NCBI GenBank assembly: GCA_029260615.1
Contig: JAJDCX010000034.1
Location: forward strand, 62,001 to 126,000
Source of the DNA: Phycisphaeraceae bacterium
GTDB taxonomy: Bacteria > Planctomycetota > Phycisphaerae > Phycisphaerales > Phycisphaeraceae
Reading direction: 5' to 3'
Length of the DNA: 64,000 nucleotides
How positions within the stretch are numbered: the first letter of the stretch is position 1; each line of letters starts with the position of its first letter. A program made the position numbers and the translations under genes. Below, piece by piece: positions 52,878 through 62,821 of this stretch. The notes below the pieces were generated by a model. The model made no database searches and was not told where the DNA came from. It saw only the letters and a list, made by a program, of their open reading frames with translations.

Positions 52878-53405
52878 ATGACTGACAGCCTGGTGATTGA
52901 CACACAACCCAAGACCCCCCTGGCAGACAACGATAAGCCCGATCAGGTCGGCGGTGCGGACAGACTCGTGCCGGTGGGTGAAGCGATCCGTTATCGAAAG
53001 CGGGCGCAGACAGCCGAGCAGCAGCTCGAAGATCTTAACGAAGAGGTCCGCGTGATGCGGGCGAAGCTGAATGAGGCCGACGAAACTATTGTTGGTTTGG
53101 AGCGTCGCCAGAAGGTTGATTCGTTGCTTACGGAAGCGGACGCGATTGATTTGGAGACGGCTCGGTTGCTCACCGAGCAGGCGGTGACCCAGATGGACGA
53201 TCCCGAGATTGAACTGGTGGTCAGTGATCTGAAACGGCACAAGCCTTTCTTGTTCCGCCACAAGCAGTCACAGGGTTTCTCCGCGATGGCCCCGAGTATC
53301 GAGAACCATGGCCACGACCCGGCCGAGCAGGCTGCGGAGCAGGCGACCAAAACCGGTGATCGCCGAGACCTGTTGCGCTACCTGAGGCTTCGCCGTCAGC
53401 ACTGA
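52878..53405 (+). CDS. Capsid scaffold protein
   Basis: 175 residues from ATG 52878. Highly charged with a central coiled coil (AEQQLEDLNEEVRVMRAKLNEADETI, about 45-75) and acidic/polar ends. The position between portal and capsid genes is the classic scaffold location. No protease domain is visible. It would guide capsid assembly. Confidence 0.75.
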   Translation: MTDSLVIDTQPKTPLADNDKPDQVGGADRLVPVGEAIRYRKRAQTAEQQLEDLNEEVRVMRAKLNEADETIVGLERRQKVDSLLTEADAIDLETARLLTEQAVTQMDDPEIELVVSDLKRHKPFLFRHKQSQGFSAMAPSIENHGHDPAEQAAEQATKTGDRRDLLRYLRLRRQH

Positions 53406-53478
53406 ATAGCGGGCGGCTTGGCCTCGATTGCGAATTGTTTTAACCCTTTAAATACACAGAACCACAAGGACACACACT

Positions 53479-54648
53479 ATGCCATTTACAGGTAAAGCTA
53501 CCTACTCCGCGGGGGCAAGCCTCCCGGAACTCGTCGAAGATGTCTCGGACATCATCAGTATTGTCAGCCCGTTTGAGACGCCTCTGTTGAATCACTTGGG
53601 TGACCCCCAGCGATCGGCAAGCAGCACGGTGCATGAGTGGCTGGAGGATTCACTCCTGCCGAACACCGACATTATTCAGGACCCGATCATTTCCGCCCCG
53701 TTGACCGACACCACATTCACGATTGGTAACGGTACGCGGTTTAGGGTGGGCGATCAGATCCAGGTTGCCACGTCTAAAGAGGTCCTGTTCGTGACGGGAA
53801 TCTCCGGCAATGATCTGACCGTGGTCCGTGGGTACGGCGGAACGGTGGCCGAAAGTCTTGTGGACGATTCCACGATCCGTATCCTGGGCAACGCGGCATT
53901 GGAAGGAGACGATGCACCGGCGGCACGGTTTACAAGCCGGGCGCGACGATCAAACTACACCCAGATTTTTACTTCGTCGGTCGAGGTGTCCGGGTCGCAG
54001 ATCGCGTCTAAGCAGATCGGCCTTTCCGACGAGTTGGATTACCAAAAACAAGAGCGGCTTCGAGAACTAATCCGTGACTTGGAAAATTGCGTGGTCAACG
54101 GTGTCGCAGCATCCAGCAACCCCGAGGGCACCGCGTCTATCAGGCGGACCATGCAGGGGATTGTCCCTAGCATCCAGACCAATGTCTTCACCAATGGGAT
54201 CGGCGGTTTTCCCTCCGGGGTCGGCGTTGGGACAGACCAGTTGACCGAGGACCAGATCAATATGGCGTTACGCTTGATCTGGGACCAGTCGTCCGGCTCG
54301 ATCGACACGATCCTGGTCGGTGGATTCCAGAAGCGTCGTATCAACAGCTTCATCACCAGCGGGCGAGGGTATGACGAGAGCTCGACCCGCTTCCGCGACC
54401 TGGTGAGTACTTACGAATCGGACTTCGGCGTTTGCCGGGTAGTCCTGTCGCGGTGGGTTCCTCAAGACGCGGTGCTGCTGCTGGATTCTTCACGTATCGA
54501 CGTCATGCCGCTGACAGGGCGGAGCTTTGGCTTCAAGAAACTGGCTTCAACCGGTGACAGTGAATCCGGCCAAGTGATTGGTGAGTACACCACCGAGGTG
54601 CGCAATGAACTTGGGCACGGCGTGATCCGCGGTCTCGCTGCCAGTTAA
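53479..54648 (+). CDS. Major capsid protein (SU10/DUF5309-like)
   Basis: 389 residues. Features of the HK97-fold SU10-like family: N-terminal LPELVEDVSDIISIVSPFETPLLNHLG, a beta insert around 75-140, KQIGLSDELDYQKQERLRELIRDLENCVVNG, and a C-terminal GFKKLASTGDSESGQVIGEYTTEVRN. It follows the scaffold by 73 bp and has a good ribosome site (AAGGA). This gene best shows that the cluster is of phage origin. Confidence 0.88.
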   Translation: MPFTGKATYSAGASLPELVEDVSDIISIVSPFETPLLNHLGDPQRSASSTVHEWLEDSLLPNTDIIQDPIISAPLTDTTFTIGNGTRFRVGDQIQVATSKEVLFVTGISGNDLTVVRGYGGTVAESLVDDSTIRILGNAALEGDDAPAARFTSRARRSNYTQIFTSSVEVSGSQIASKQIGLSDELDYQKQERLRELIRDLENCVVNGVAASSNPEGTASIRRTMQGIVPSIQTNVFTNGIGGFPSGVGVGTDQLTEDQINMALRLIWDQSSGSIDTILVGGFQKRRINSFITSGRGYDESSTRFRDLVSTYESDFGVCRVVLSRWVPQDAVLLLDSSRIDVMPLTGRSFGFKKLASTGDSESGQVIGEYTTEVRNELGHGVIRGLAAS

Positions 54649-54782
54649 CGTAACGAGACAGGCCCGCATGGATTTGTTAGCGGGTGACGGGTCGTACTGA
54701 AATCACAACACCCTCTCATGGGTCGGGGGCTTGACAGCCTCCGACACCATTTAACGAACCAGATTTTACGACGGGATTCCAT

Positions 54783-55421
54783 ATGAACTTCTCAACCGAC
54801 AGAGACTTGCTTGCGATTGAACCGGCGGTGTTCGAGGACGTGCCCTTTGCGGCCCAGAGGCGGGTGAGCGTAGCTGATGGTTCGGTCATCGGGACCACAC
54901 TTACCAGTGCGGCTGCGGATTTTGTGTCTGCCCAGGTCGATGTGGGTGCGGTGGTTCTGGTGGGTGGTGTGCCGCATGAGGTGCTGGCGAGGACTGACGT
55001 GAACACGCTGGCTATATCGCTGCCTAGGACACATACGACCGACCCCGGGATTCCGGGTGGTGATGGTGTGGGGTTGAATGTGGTGGTGCAGACTTTTTCT
55101 CCCCAGGCGGGGTTGGTCCACGACGGGTTGCTGCGGCTGATAGGCTTGGCCCCAGATGACCCTGATCCCGGGTTGACCCAGTCGGCGGTGCTTTCACTGT
55201 CGTTGATGGCACGGCTCGAGGCGTTGGGCACGCTTGAGGTGGTTTACTCGGGGGCAGCGTCTTTAGTCGGGGACAACGACACGCTATTGATGAAAGCGGG
55301 GGAATATCGCAGGCGGTTTCGCCAGGCTTGTGCGGGAGCGACGTTGTCACTGGATACCGACGGTGACGGGTTGGCTGACAGGCGTTTATCGTTGGGTACG
55401 ATTCACTTTACCCGCGCCTGA
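54783..55421 (+). CDS. Head-tail connector-like structural protein
   Basis: 212 residues. A beta-rich N-terminal half with GIPGGDGVGLNVVVQTF, then a helical C-terminal half. Placed directly after the capsid gene, it is a probable adaptor or head-completion protein. I recognise no family. Confidence 0.55.
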   Translation: MNFSTDRDLLAIEPAVFEDVPFAAQRRVSVADGSVIGTTLTSAAADFVSAQVDVGAVVLVGGVPHEVLARTDVNTLAISLPRTHTTDPGIPGGDGVGLNVVVQTFSPQAGLVHDGLLRLIGLAPDDPDPGLTQSAVLSLSLMARLEALGTLEVVYSGAASLVGDNDTLLMKAGEYRRRFRQACAGATLSLDTDGDGLADRRLSLGTIHFTRA

Positions 55422-55451
55422 GGTGGTGGGTTTTCATTCACGGGATACACC

Positions 55452-55820
55452 ATGGTGACTTTTGATAACGAACTGCTGTTTGGATTGGGCGTGGCAAGCT
55501 TCAAGATTGGCCCGGTCAAATTGCGTCATACGGTCCAGCACCCGCCGGGGTCACGGGGTGTTCGGCTCGACGGGCAGGGAACCGAAGCCAGGCGGATAAA
55601 CCAGGCGGGTGTACTTGTCGCCAACACGACAGTCGAGCTTCAGGCACAAATTGATGCGATTGAAAACAGGATTGATGGGATTGCCCACACGTTGGTAGAT
55701 AACGTTGGTCGTGTTTGGAACGACGTCGTTTTGCTTGAGCTCGATAGGGATCCGTTTGAGAGAGTCGGGGCTCGCTGGAAGACCGCGTACCGCACTAAGT
55801 ATTTACAGGTGATCCCTTGA
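55452..55820 (+). CDS. Small phage structural protein
   Basis: 122 residues. A beta-rich start with GPVKLRHTVQHPPGSRGVRLDGQG, a helical segment (about 55-80) and a C-terminal RTKYLQVIP. Position and composition suggest a connector or tail component. Family unknown. It overlaps the next gene by four bases. Confidence 0.55.
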   Translation: MVTFDNELLFGLGVASFKIGPVKLRHTVQHPPGSRGVRLDGQGTEARRINQAGVLVANTTVELQAQIDAIENRIDGIAHTLVDNVGRVWNDVVLLELDRDPFERVGARWKTAYRTKYLQVIP

Positions 55821-56545
55821 GTAGTTTTATCACCACAGACGCGACGCAGGACGTCTTTGGCCTGGTCCTCGCCCGTCCGGTTGTCACCGCTGCGGGGGAA
55901 CACCCGTGGCTGATTCATCTCTGGTGGCTTGCGCCGTTTCAGGATGATCGTCTGGTGCAGATTTATGTGCAGGGGGAACTCTACGATGTGACCCTCGATC
56001 CGGCTGTGCGAGAGATTTGTTTGGTGCTGGATCGCACGAGGCAAAACCGGATCGAATTGCTAGCGGTTCCGGCGGATGATCCGCAGGCGGTGTGGCGTCC
56101 GCAGCCTGACTTGCTTGGGTCGTGGGGGCCTGCGATTTCAAGTGTAGCCGAGGTGGTTCTGGTGCGTGATGAGATGTTGCCTTCGGATACCCAACTTGTG
56201 GTAGAGGTTGATGGGAAGGGCGTTGATCGCGGGGCGATGTGGCCACAAGACCAGAACCGATCTGGTTTTGGGAACCCCTTGGGGCAAGACGATGAGGCTG
56301 GGCTTGGTGTGGGGGTGGGGGGGCTGGGTGTGGGGCCGTTGGGTGGCGATGGAACCGTGTGGCGTTGGCGTAGAGATGGCTTGGGTCTCGGGAGCCATGA
56401 GATCAAAGTCAAAGCGGTGGATCGCACTGGCGCACCGGTAGCAAACCCGGTTTTGATTGAAGGTGTACAGGTCGAGAGTCTGCCTGATCCGGTATCCGGT
56501 TTAACCATCGACCCGTCTTTTCATCTGTCATGGGCACTGGTTTAG
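55817..56545 (+). CDS. Tail-associated protein, unknown
   Basis: 242 residues starting at TTG 55817, overlapping the previous stop (TTGA). Beta-strand-rich; a Gly-rich low-complexity stretch (GLGVGVGGLGVGPLGG, about 160-178) divides it. No enzymatic motif. Translational coupling to the preceding gene supports the unusual start. Confidence 0.6.
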   Translation: MSSFITTDATQDVFGLVLARPVVTAAGEHPWLIHLWWLAPFQDDRLVQIYVQGELYDVTLDPAVREICLVLDRTRQNRIELLAVPADDPQAVWRPQPDLLGSWGPAISSVAEVVLVRDEMLPSDTQLVVEVDGKGVDRGAMWPQDQNRSGFGNPLGQDDEAGLGVGVGGLGVGPLGGDGTVWRWRRDGLGLGSHEIKVKAVDRTGAPVANPVLIEGVQVESLPDPVSGLTIDPSFHLSWALV

Positions 56546-56600
56546 TACGGGCACATGAATACAACTTGCTTGAACACAAACGTGTAAATAGGAATCAGAG

Positions 56601-57053
56601 ATGCCGATCCAAGAACTCACATCCGATCAGATTGATAGCCTTGTCGGTACGCGCCACCCATCGACAGGTATCGAGTATCCGCCGAATGGTTTGCAGCCAT
56701 ATTACTATTGGCTGCTACGAGCGTTGCACCTACTATCAGAATCATCGTTTGGCGAGCTGAGGGTCGCCGAGGACGATTCGTCTGTGACGGCGATCCAGAT
56801 TGCGCCTGGCCGGGTGACCATCTCGGGTGTGGTGTTGGTCTTCCCGGGACAAATCAACGATTTGTCGCTGTTTAACAATGACACGGTGAACGTGTGGTTA
56901 CGTGACAACGCGGGGTCGCCGGAGGTCGGGGTCAATGCCGACGCCAGTGGTTGGCCCGTGACCCCACACATCAAACTCGCCAAGGTCACGCTCGCCGCGG
57001 GCGTGATATCCAGCATCCTTGACCGGCGATTCGAAACCGTATTCAGCATCTGA
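56601..57053 (+). CDS. Small tail/fibre-associated protein
   Basis: 150 residues. An N-terminal helical segment followed by beta structure (VTAIQIAPGRVTISGVVLVFPGQIND). Sits before the LamG genes, as fibre-attachment proteins do. Family unknown. Confidence 0.5.
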   Translation: MPIQELTSDQIDSLVGTRHPSTGIEYPPNGLQPYYYWLLRALHLLSESSFGELRVAEDDSSVTAIQIAPGRVTISGVVLVFPGQINDLSLFNNDTVNVWLRDNAGSPEVGVNADASGWPVTPHIKLAKVTLAAGVISSILDRRFETVFSI

Positions 57054-57088
57054 CCGATTGCAGACATTTTCCAAAAGACGACTTACTC

Positions 57089-57841
57089 ATGACGACACTC
57101 AAACATAATGACTTTCAGGTCCCCGGTTGGGGCGAGTTTCAGCAAGGTCCACAACCAAGACCCGGTTACCGATCCCAGGTTTTGGAAGACTCGCCGCTGA
57201 TATATTTGCGGCTGGGCGAATCTTCTGGGCCAACAGCCTACGATGAAACCGGGTCGCACAATGCGACGGAAGAAGGTGCGATGAACTGGGGGCTTGCTGG
57301 GGGATTACGGCACGACGATGACACGGCGGTTGGTTCGCCGGCGACAGGTGGGTTGTCTGTCAATTCGACCGGCTGGCTGCCGACCGGGTCCGATCCAAGA
57401 ACGGTTGAGTTTTGGTTCCGACCAAATGTGGCGACTTCTCCATTGTTTGGTATCAGTTATGGGGGAGGGGCGTCTGGCATGATAGTCTTTGTGTATAGCG
57501 CTGATGGACTGGTTGTTTCCGTTGGCACCAGCGGAATTGGAGGTCTTACGGCCGACCTTTCTGGCCAATGGCATCACGCCGCGTTCGTGTTCCCGTCCGG
57601 TTCAACTCGCCTCGATGAATTTGTTATCTATATCGATGGTGAGCCGATCACCATGCAGGTATTTTTTGGGAGTGGAGCCACGCTGATAAATACAACCGAT
57701 TCACCGCTCCTGCTAAATATGTCTGGGGACGGCTTCTACAACAACTGTGAGATCGACGAAGTGGCGGTCTATGGCACGGCGTTGTCGTCCCAGCGGGTGA
57801 AGGAACACTATGACACGGCCAAAGGCCGGGTGGGGCAGTAA
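57089..57841 (+). CDS. LamG/concanavalin-like tail fibre protein
   Basis: 250 residues. Concanavalin A-like jelly roll from about residue 25: YLRLGESSGPTAYDETGSHNATEEG at the front, then VEFWFRPN, WHHAAFVFPSG, FVIYIDGEP and CEIDEVAVYGTALSSQRVKEHY, which are typical LamG_3 landmarks. Probably a receptor- or carbohydrate-binding protein of the particle. It overlaps the next gene by one base (TAATG). Confidence 0.8.
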   Translation: MTTLKHNDFQVPGWGEFQQGPQPRPGYRSQVLEDSPLIYLRLGESSGPTAYDETGSHNATEEGAMNWGLAGGLRHDDDTAVGSPATGGLSVNSTGWLPTGSDPRTVEFWFRPNVATSPLFGISYGGGASGMIVFVYSADGLVVSVGTSGIGGLTADLSGQWHHAAFVFPSGSTRLDEFVIYIDGEPITMQVFFGSGATLINTTDSPLLLNMSGDGFYNNCEIDEVAVYGTALSSQRVKEHYDTAKGRVGQ

Positions 57842-59985
57842 TGGCAACGACGATCACGCAAGCTGCTTTGGCATCATTCCCCGACAGGCCAAGCGCTAGC
57901 GGCGTCGGGCTTCTGGCCACATTGGGCTTGGGGGGAGATGGTGAATACCTTGTCAACTCCTTGGAGACGGAGCAGGAGGTGTTCCATCTTCGTTTTGTGA
58001 TGAACCCGGCAAGCTTGGCCGGGGGCGAGGTGGCGATGTTTGTGGGGTTTGACTCGGGCGGTGTTGAACGATTCCGTGTTAGTTACGACGCAAATACGCG
58101 GCTGCTTTCGATTAAGCTTGCGAGTCTAAATACGCTTAGCGTGACTCTGGATGGCGTGCTCCCGTGGCAGTGCGTCGAAGTGGGTATTAATTCGATTGCC
58201 GGCCAGGCAGACTTGTGGCTAAACGGGGTCTTGGCGGACCAGGCATCGGGTTCTTTCTCGCTATTGAAAGTACAAGCCGTGTGGCATGGCGTCATCTTCA
58301 AGGACACTTCTCTGGCGGGTGATTTATATCTCGATGAGGTTTGTTTCGGGGATAGTTATATCGGAACGGTTGTTGTAACACCGATCAGCCCTTACGCCGA
58401 TGCGTCTGGCCGTTGGCTAGTGGTTTATAACACGGCCGACCCGGACGCTATGGCTTGGGTTGAGGCATATCGCCAGGCACGAGGCGTCCCGTTTGCGAAT
58501 CTTCTGGGTCTTAACTTATCGATTGTAGAAACGATTAGCGCGGCTGAATACGCCAATCTAGTTTCTGCTGTCGATGATTATCTGACGAGGAACAATCTTG
58601 ACAGCGAAGTGATGGGCGTCTTGCTGGGCTATCGAGTTCCAGGCTATGTGGATTTTACCGGGGTCGGATTTTTTGAAGCAGTGCCAGCTCTGATGCAAAC
58701 CAGCTCGGTTGCGGCGGGCTCTGTAACTAACACAAATGCTTTGCCGATCCCATCAACCCGCTTGACACACAGCGACCTCGCGGGAGATCGCATGACCGCC
58801 AGGATCGACGGGCAGGATATTTCGGGGGCCAACCTGATTGTAGACCGGTCGACCGCGTTGTTGGCCTCCGGCCTTGCCGGGGATGACTCGGCTATCTACT
58901 TCGATCCGTTTGTTGGCAACAACCCGTCTTACCAGCAGGCCTTCGGAGACATGCTTGGTTGGGCGACCGGCCTGCGTGGGATGCGGACCCGGCTCCCGAT
59001 CGTTTTAAGCGGGGACCCCAGCGGCAATGTAGAGGTGAGTTTTTCATCGGTGTCGGGCGACGGGGTTTTCTGGGGCTGGTCATCTGCGTTGCCGGACGCT
59101 GATATCTTCGCCGCACCGGCGGGTAGGCGGGCAGTTTGTGGTCAAATGTATCTCGGGGGTGCATCGGCAACTACGTTACGCGGAGTTGTGCCGAGCAATT
59201 GGGCCGACACGCCTATGGATGCCGGGTATGCCTGCACCATCGTGTCATCCCGAGATAATCCGGTGCCGTCGATCCCGGACGCGGGTGCTTTTTTTGACGC
59301 CCTGAATATAGGATGGACTGTAGGCGAGGCTTGGCATGCGGCCCAACCAGCATTGCGCAGTGGGTTCTACCTCGTGGGTGACCCGTTGATGACGGTCTCC
59401 ATGCCACGTGAGGGGTTTGAGATCTTCGGCCCGTTGCAGAGCGTTAAAGATCTGGACCCGGCATCACAGTTGCTTGTACTGCCTGCCGGCACGATTGAAG
59501 CGAATGTGTCGATTGCACTCCCCGCCGAGGGATCAGCTGCGACATACATGGTCCGTCGCACAGATGTGCTGGGGCGTGCCGAGGCATCGGTCACTTCGGC
59601 CCGGGTAGTCAATGTGGGTGGCGTAGCAAAGTTCGCTTCATCGTTGCCGGTTTGGCCAGACAGCACTGATTGGCCCGTTGCTTTGGAGGCAGGTTCGGTG
59701 TGCCCAGCCATTTATTGGGGCGGGCCGCTGGGATCGATGCGCGTTTCAACAGTGGAGTTGCTTAGTCAACCCGAAGGCGGGGCCGAAGCGATCACCGCGC
59801 AGCCCACATTTGATTCACGGGACGAGCACATCAAAGTCACGACAGCCATCCCGCTTGTGAAGACTCGATACCGTTGGCGGATCACCTCACTCGATGGGAT
59901 CGTACAACACACGGATTGGTCAGTTTGGGCTGAGCCGCCGACCACACCCACTCTTAGCCTTCAACAGATTGGAGCGGACATTTGA
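57841..59985 (+). CDS. Large particle protein: LamG-like plus TIGR03790-like domain
   Basis: 714 residues. The N-terminal 170 residues are another LamG-like jelly roll. The middle (about 190-500) resembles the planctomycete TIGR03790 family: WLVVYNTADPDAMAWVEAYRQARGVP, then YLTRNN..DSEVMGVLLGYRVPGYVD and a late TVGEAWHAAQP and GDPLM block, whose function is unknown. The C terminus is a fibronectin-like beta domain. A host-type domain in a tail gene is unusual and may mediate surface attachment or cleavage. No catalytic residue can be assigned. Confidence 0.7.
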   Translation: MATTITQAALASFPDRPSASGVGLLATLGLGGDGEYLVNSLETEQEVFHLRFVMNPASLAGGEVAMFVGFDSGGVERFRVSYDANTRLLSIKLASLNTLSVTLDGVLPWQCVEVGINSIAGQADLWLNGVLADQASGSFSLLKVQAVWHGVIFKDTSLAGDLYLDEVCFGDSYIGTVVVTPISPYADASGRWLVVYNTADPDAMAWVEAYRQARGVPFANLLGLNLSIVETISAAEYANLVSAVDDYLTRNNLDSEVMGVLLGYRVPGYVDFTGVGFFEAVPALMQTSSVAAGSVTNTNALPIPSTRLTHSDLAGDRMTARIDGQDISGANLIVDRSTALLASGLAGDDSAIYFDPFVGNNPSYQQAFGDMLGWATGLRGMRTRLPIVLSGDPSGNVEVSFSSVSGDGVFWGWSSALPDADIFAAPAGRRAVCGQMYLGGASATTLRGVVPSNWADTPMDAGYACTIVSSRDNPVPSIPDAGAFFDALNIGWTVGEAWHAAQPALRSGFYLVGDPLMTVSMPREGFEIFGPLQSVKDLDPASQLLVLPAGTIEANVSIALPAEGSAATYMVRRTDVLGRAEASVTSARVVNVGGVAKFASSLPVWPDSTDWPVALEAGSVCPAIYWGGPLGSMRVSTVELLSQPEGGAEAITAQPTFDSRDEHIKVTTAIPLVKTRYRWRITSLDGIVQHTDWSVWAEPPTTPTLSLQQIGADI

Positions 59986-61757
59986 ACGCATGTGCATCGC
60001 TTGGCCCGGCGCGACACGCGGGCGTGTCGGATGATCCTAAACCCATGGTCATGATTAACGGCGTACCCGAGCCGAGGCTGACCGTCGATTCGCTCAAGGT
60101 ACAGGGCCCATTGGACATTAGATCGGCAAGACTATTTGTTGATGAGCCCGATGATTCGCCGGGAGTGTTGGAGCATTGGTTGTGCTCGCAGATGTTAATC
60201 GCCTGGCCGATGCGGCTTGTGGATGATGAGATTTACTGGGCGGTTCTGATACAAGGCGAACTCCGAGAGGTCGTATCCAGTGAATCTGCGGGCGTGCGGG
60301 GCCGATGGTTTGAGCTTGTCGATGCATGGGATGACATGATCGCCAAGCCGACGGATACGATCTGGGGCTTGAATCCTGCTGGTTCGCTGATCCAACGGCC
60401 AGCGGGCAAGTTAATGATCGGACTCGAAGGCAACCGATCAACGGGGATCTTCAATGTTAATGGGGTGATGGCTCACGTTATCCAAGACGGGTCCGGCTTG
60501 GGGTGGACCGTGTTGTCCGCGTTGGAAACGGTCTCCACACTAGGCGGTCTGAGCCTTTCCTTGAGAGGGTTGCCCCGGAAAATAGCGGATGCCGATCTGG
60601 TCAAAGCGATCGACCTTACCCGACCTGTTTCCGATGCACTCAAAAGCATACTTGAGCCTTATGACTTGACGATCCAGCGCGACATCACACGCCTGGACGG
60701 AACGGTTGTCGAGCGACGCGCAGTTCGTCCCATCTCGTCTGGGCGCCCGGTCCGTGTCGTGTGGGCGGACGATGAACGACCGCTGGGCGATGCCCTGGTG
60801 GTTAAGTCTGAACGACCAGCACAGACGGCGCAGCTCTGGATCGCCCGAGCCGGCGGCTGGCTAGTCGAGTCTACTTTTAATCTGTCCAAAGGATGGGACC
60901 CGGCCTTGGAAGGGCAGCCGGATGATGAATACAACAAGAAAAAAAGCAGCGACTTTGCGACCTACGCCGACGTCTACCGCCGGTGGGTGCTAAACGAAGA
61001 CGGCTTCTTCTCGGGGCCGCCCTACAACCAAGGCCCGGCATTCGGCCTGACCGCGTTCTTTGGCACGGGCACCGTCGATTCACAGCCGCTTGAGTTTAAA
61101 TCTAATGTGACACTGCAAGCTGACGGCTCGCCTATGAAGCCAGTTGTCGAGATCAGTACCAATAACGGATCGACATGGCTGCCCTTCACACAGTCGGTCA
61201 TGATTCTGGATGGTCGGGCGGGTGTGTACTTTAATCCCACGGCACTCACCGCGTCGTTCCTCGCTGCGGCCAAAGCGGGCTCAGCCCGAGTGCGGGTGAC
61301 CGCCAGTCTGCAAAGCCCTTTACGCGTTGAATTGCAGAGATGGAACGGTAGCACGTTTAGTGCGAAGCTGCCGCCGCTGGTGTTCGATCTGTCTGATGTG
61401 TTTCGTTTCCAGCGTATCGACACAAACAGCATTCATCATTCAGGCGTTGAGGTCGGGACGTTGGTCGCAGATCAGATCGATCACACCTACAAGATGCACG
61501 ACTGGCTGGTGGAGCGGACGGTCCGTCATGTTCAAGGCGGTGCTCCATCGGGTGGCCGGGCGACATTGGAACTTGCAGGGGCATGGCCGTTGCTTAGGCC
61601 GGGTGACCGTCTGTTGGATGTCCGTGGCCCGGGAGTGGCGGCCGACGGACAGGCCCAGGCCCTGACGCGGAATGGAGCCTCAGTCCTCTCCTATGAAACA
61701 CGGTTTGCTACGAGCCAACGCAACGGAAGAACCACCAAGATCGACCTGACCTTTTAA
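59982..61757 (+). CDS. Baseplate/tail hub-like protein
   Basis: 591 residues starting at TTG 59982 within the previous stop (TTGA); ATG 60045 is an alternative start. Beta-rich, with a helical part near 320-345. The C-terminal 100 residues (YKMHDWLVERTVRHVQGG, LELAGAWPLLRPGDRLLDV) resemble tail hub proteins. Position after fibre genes and before lysis genes supports a baseplate role. Confidence 0.6.
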   Translation: MNACASLGPARHAGVSDDPKPMVMINGVPEPRLTVDSLKVQGPLDIRSARLFVDEPDDSPGVLEHWLCSQMLIAWPMRLVDDEIYWAVLIQGELREVVSSESAGVRGRWFELVDAWDDMIAKPTDTIWGLNPAGSLIQRPAGKLMIGLEGNRSTGIFNVNGVMAHVIQDGSGLGWTVLSALETVSTLGGLSLSLRGLPRKIADADLVKAIDLTRPVSDALKSILEPYDLTIQRDITRLDGTVVERRAVRPISSGRPVRVVWADDERPLGDALVVKSERPAQTAQLWIARAGGWLVESTFNLSKGWDPALEGQPDDEYNKKKSSDFATYADVYRRWVLNEDGFFSGPPYNQGPAFGLTAFFGTGTVDSQPLEFKSNVTLQADGSPMKPVVEISTNNGSTWLPFTQSVMILDGRAGVYFNPTALTASFLAAAKAGSARVRVTASLQSPLRVELQRWNGSTFSAKLPPLVFDLSDVFRFQRIDTNSIHHSGVEVGTLVADQIDHTYKMHDWLVERTVRHVQGGAPSGGRATLELAGAWPLLRPGDRLLDVRGPGVAADGQAQALTRNGASVLSYETRFATSQRNGRTTKIDLTF

Positions 61758-61774
61758 GTGACCCGGGAGGCTTT

Positions 61775-62047
61775 ATGCCATTGGAATTTTTACAACCCCT
61801 GACCCAGTTCGGTGTCGCCGGGCTGATGGGCCTGCTCTGGGTGTGGGAACGCCTGATGTCTCGCAGGCGTGAAACACAGCTCAACGAAACCCACCACCGC
61901 CTGATGAGTCAGCACCACGAATTGAACGTATTGGTCAAACTTGTTCGTCAGAACACACGCGCGATGGTCCGGTTCGATCAGACGCAGCTACAACTCAAAG
62001 AACTACTGGAGAAGATGCACCATGAGATCGATCGCAAAGCGGCTTAG
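61775..62047 (+). CDS. Inner-membrane holin or i-spanin-like protein
   Basis: 90 residues with a membrane helix near the N terminus (about 10-27), followed by a long charged helix. The layout fits an inner-membrane spanin (Rz-like) or a BhlA-type holin. A strong GGGAGG precedes ATG 61775. The gene overlaps the following lipoprotein gene, as Rz/Rz1 pairs do, which favours the spanin reading. Confidence 0.65.
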   Translation: MPLEFLQPLTQFGVAGLMGLLWVWERLMSRRRETQLNETHHRLMSQHHELNVLVKLVRQNTRAMVRFDQTQLQLKELLEKMHHEIDRKAA

Positions 62048-62519
62048 GTGGGGATGTGTGTTCGTAATGATAGGGGGCTTGGTATCACTGGCCGGCGGTT
62101 GCGCGACGCCTCCTTCGGTGGCTCCCCTGTTGAGGGTGACCGAGCGTGCACTGTTAGATGAGTCGGGACGGTTGAAACAAGACGCCGAGCGTTACACCGC
62201 TTACACCCGGCAGACACTCCGCACGCTCGAAGATGCGTACAGCCAGGACCTGGACCAAGCCGAGGTTCTAACACCCAAGTGGGTCCGTGAAGCAACATCT
62301 GTCTACATCACGGCCCGAGAAACAATCATCAGTCATCAGCACGCCTTGGCGCAAGAGCAGCGTGCTCGCGCGGACAATCTTCTGGCTGCTGCTGCGGCGA
62401 CTCGGCGGGCGATTGCATTGATCGAGCAGCAGGACAAGCTGCTCCACGGCACACTCGACAACAACCTTCAGCGCCTGCTTACATATTCAGATTGGACCCG
62501 ACAGGAGTCAATCCGATGA
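62022..62519 (+). CDS. Lipoprotein, probable o-spanin
   Basis: 165 residues from ATG 62022, inside the end of the previous gene in another frame. Signal peptide with lipobox LAGGC, then a largely helical mature part with a coiled coil at about 90-150. In phages of Gram-negative hosts an outer-membrane lipoprotein of this kind pairs with an inner-membrane spanin to disrupt the outer membrane. It is larger than typical Rz1. Confidence 0.65.
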   Translation: MRSIAKRLRWGCVFVMIGGLVSLAGGCATPPSVAPLLRVTERALLDESGRLKQDAERYTAYTRQTLRTLEDAYSQDLDQAEVLTPKWVREATSVYITARETIISHQHALAQEQRARADNLLAAAAATRRAIALIEQQDKLLHGTLDNNLQRLLTYSDWTRQESIR

Positions 62520-62773
62520 CCACACACGACCTGCGTAGCCTCATCAGTGAGAAGATCGATCTTCGGTGGTCGGACTGGTCATCACAGCACCCGCACCTGG
62601 CATTGGCTATTGACCGTACCCGGCTTGTTGAGTCTGCCGTCGATCTGTTGCGGCAAGACCCTGAGTTTATTCAGGCGATGCGTGAGGCCGACCTCGACGA
62701 AGCAAAACTGGCTCTCGCCGCGAGCATCCTCGACCGGGCCGACCAGCTCATCCGAAATTCATTACCGCTTTGA
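62516..62773 (+). CDS. Small helical protein of the lysis region
   Basis: 85 residues from ATG 62516, overlapping the lipoprotein stop by four bases (ATGA). Entirely helical and charged, no membrane segment or motif recognised. Coupled translation suggests it belongs to the lysis or particle operon. Confidence 0.6.
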   Translation: MTTHDLRSLISEKIDLRWSDWSSQHPHLALAIDRTRLVESAVDLLRQDPEFIQAMREADLDEAKLALAASILDRADQLIRNSLPL

Positions 62774-62821
62774 TAGACAGTCAGGCACGATTGAAAACCA
62801 AACCCTTTCTCAAGGAAACAC

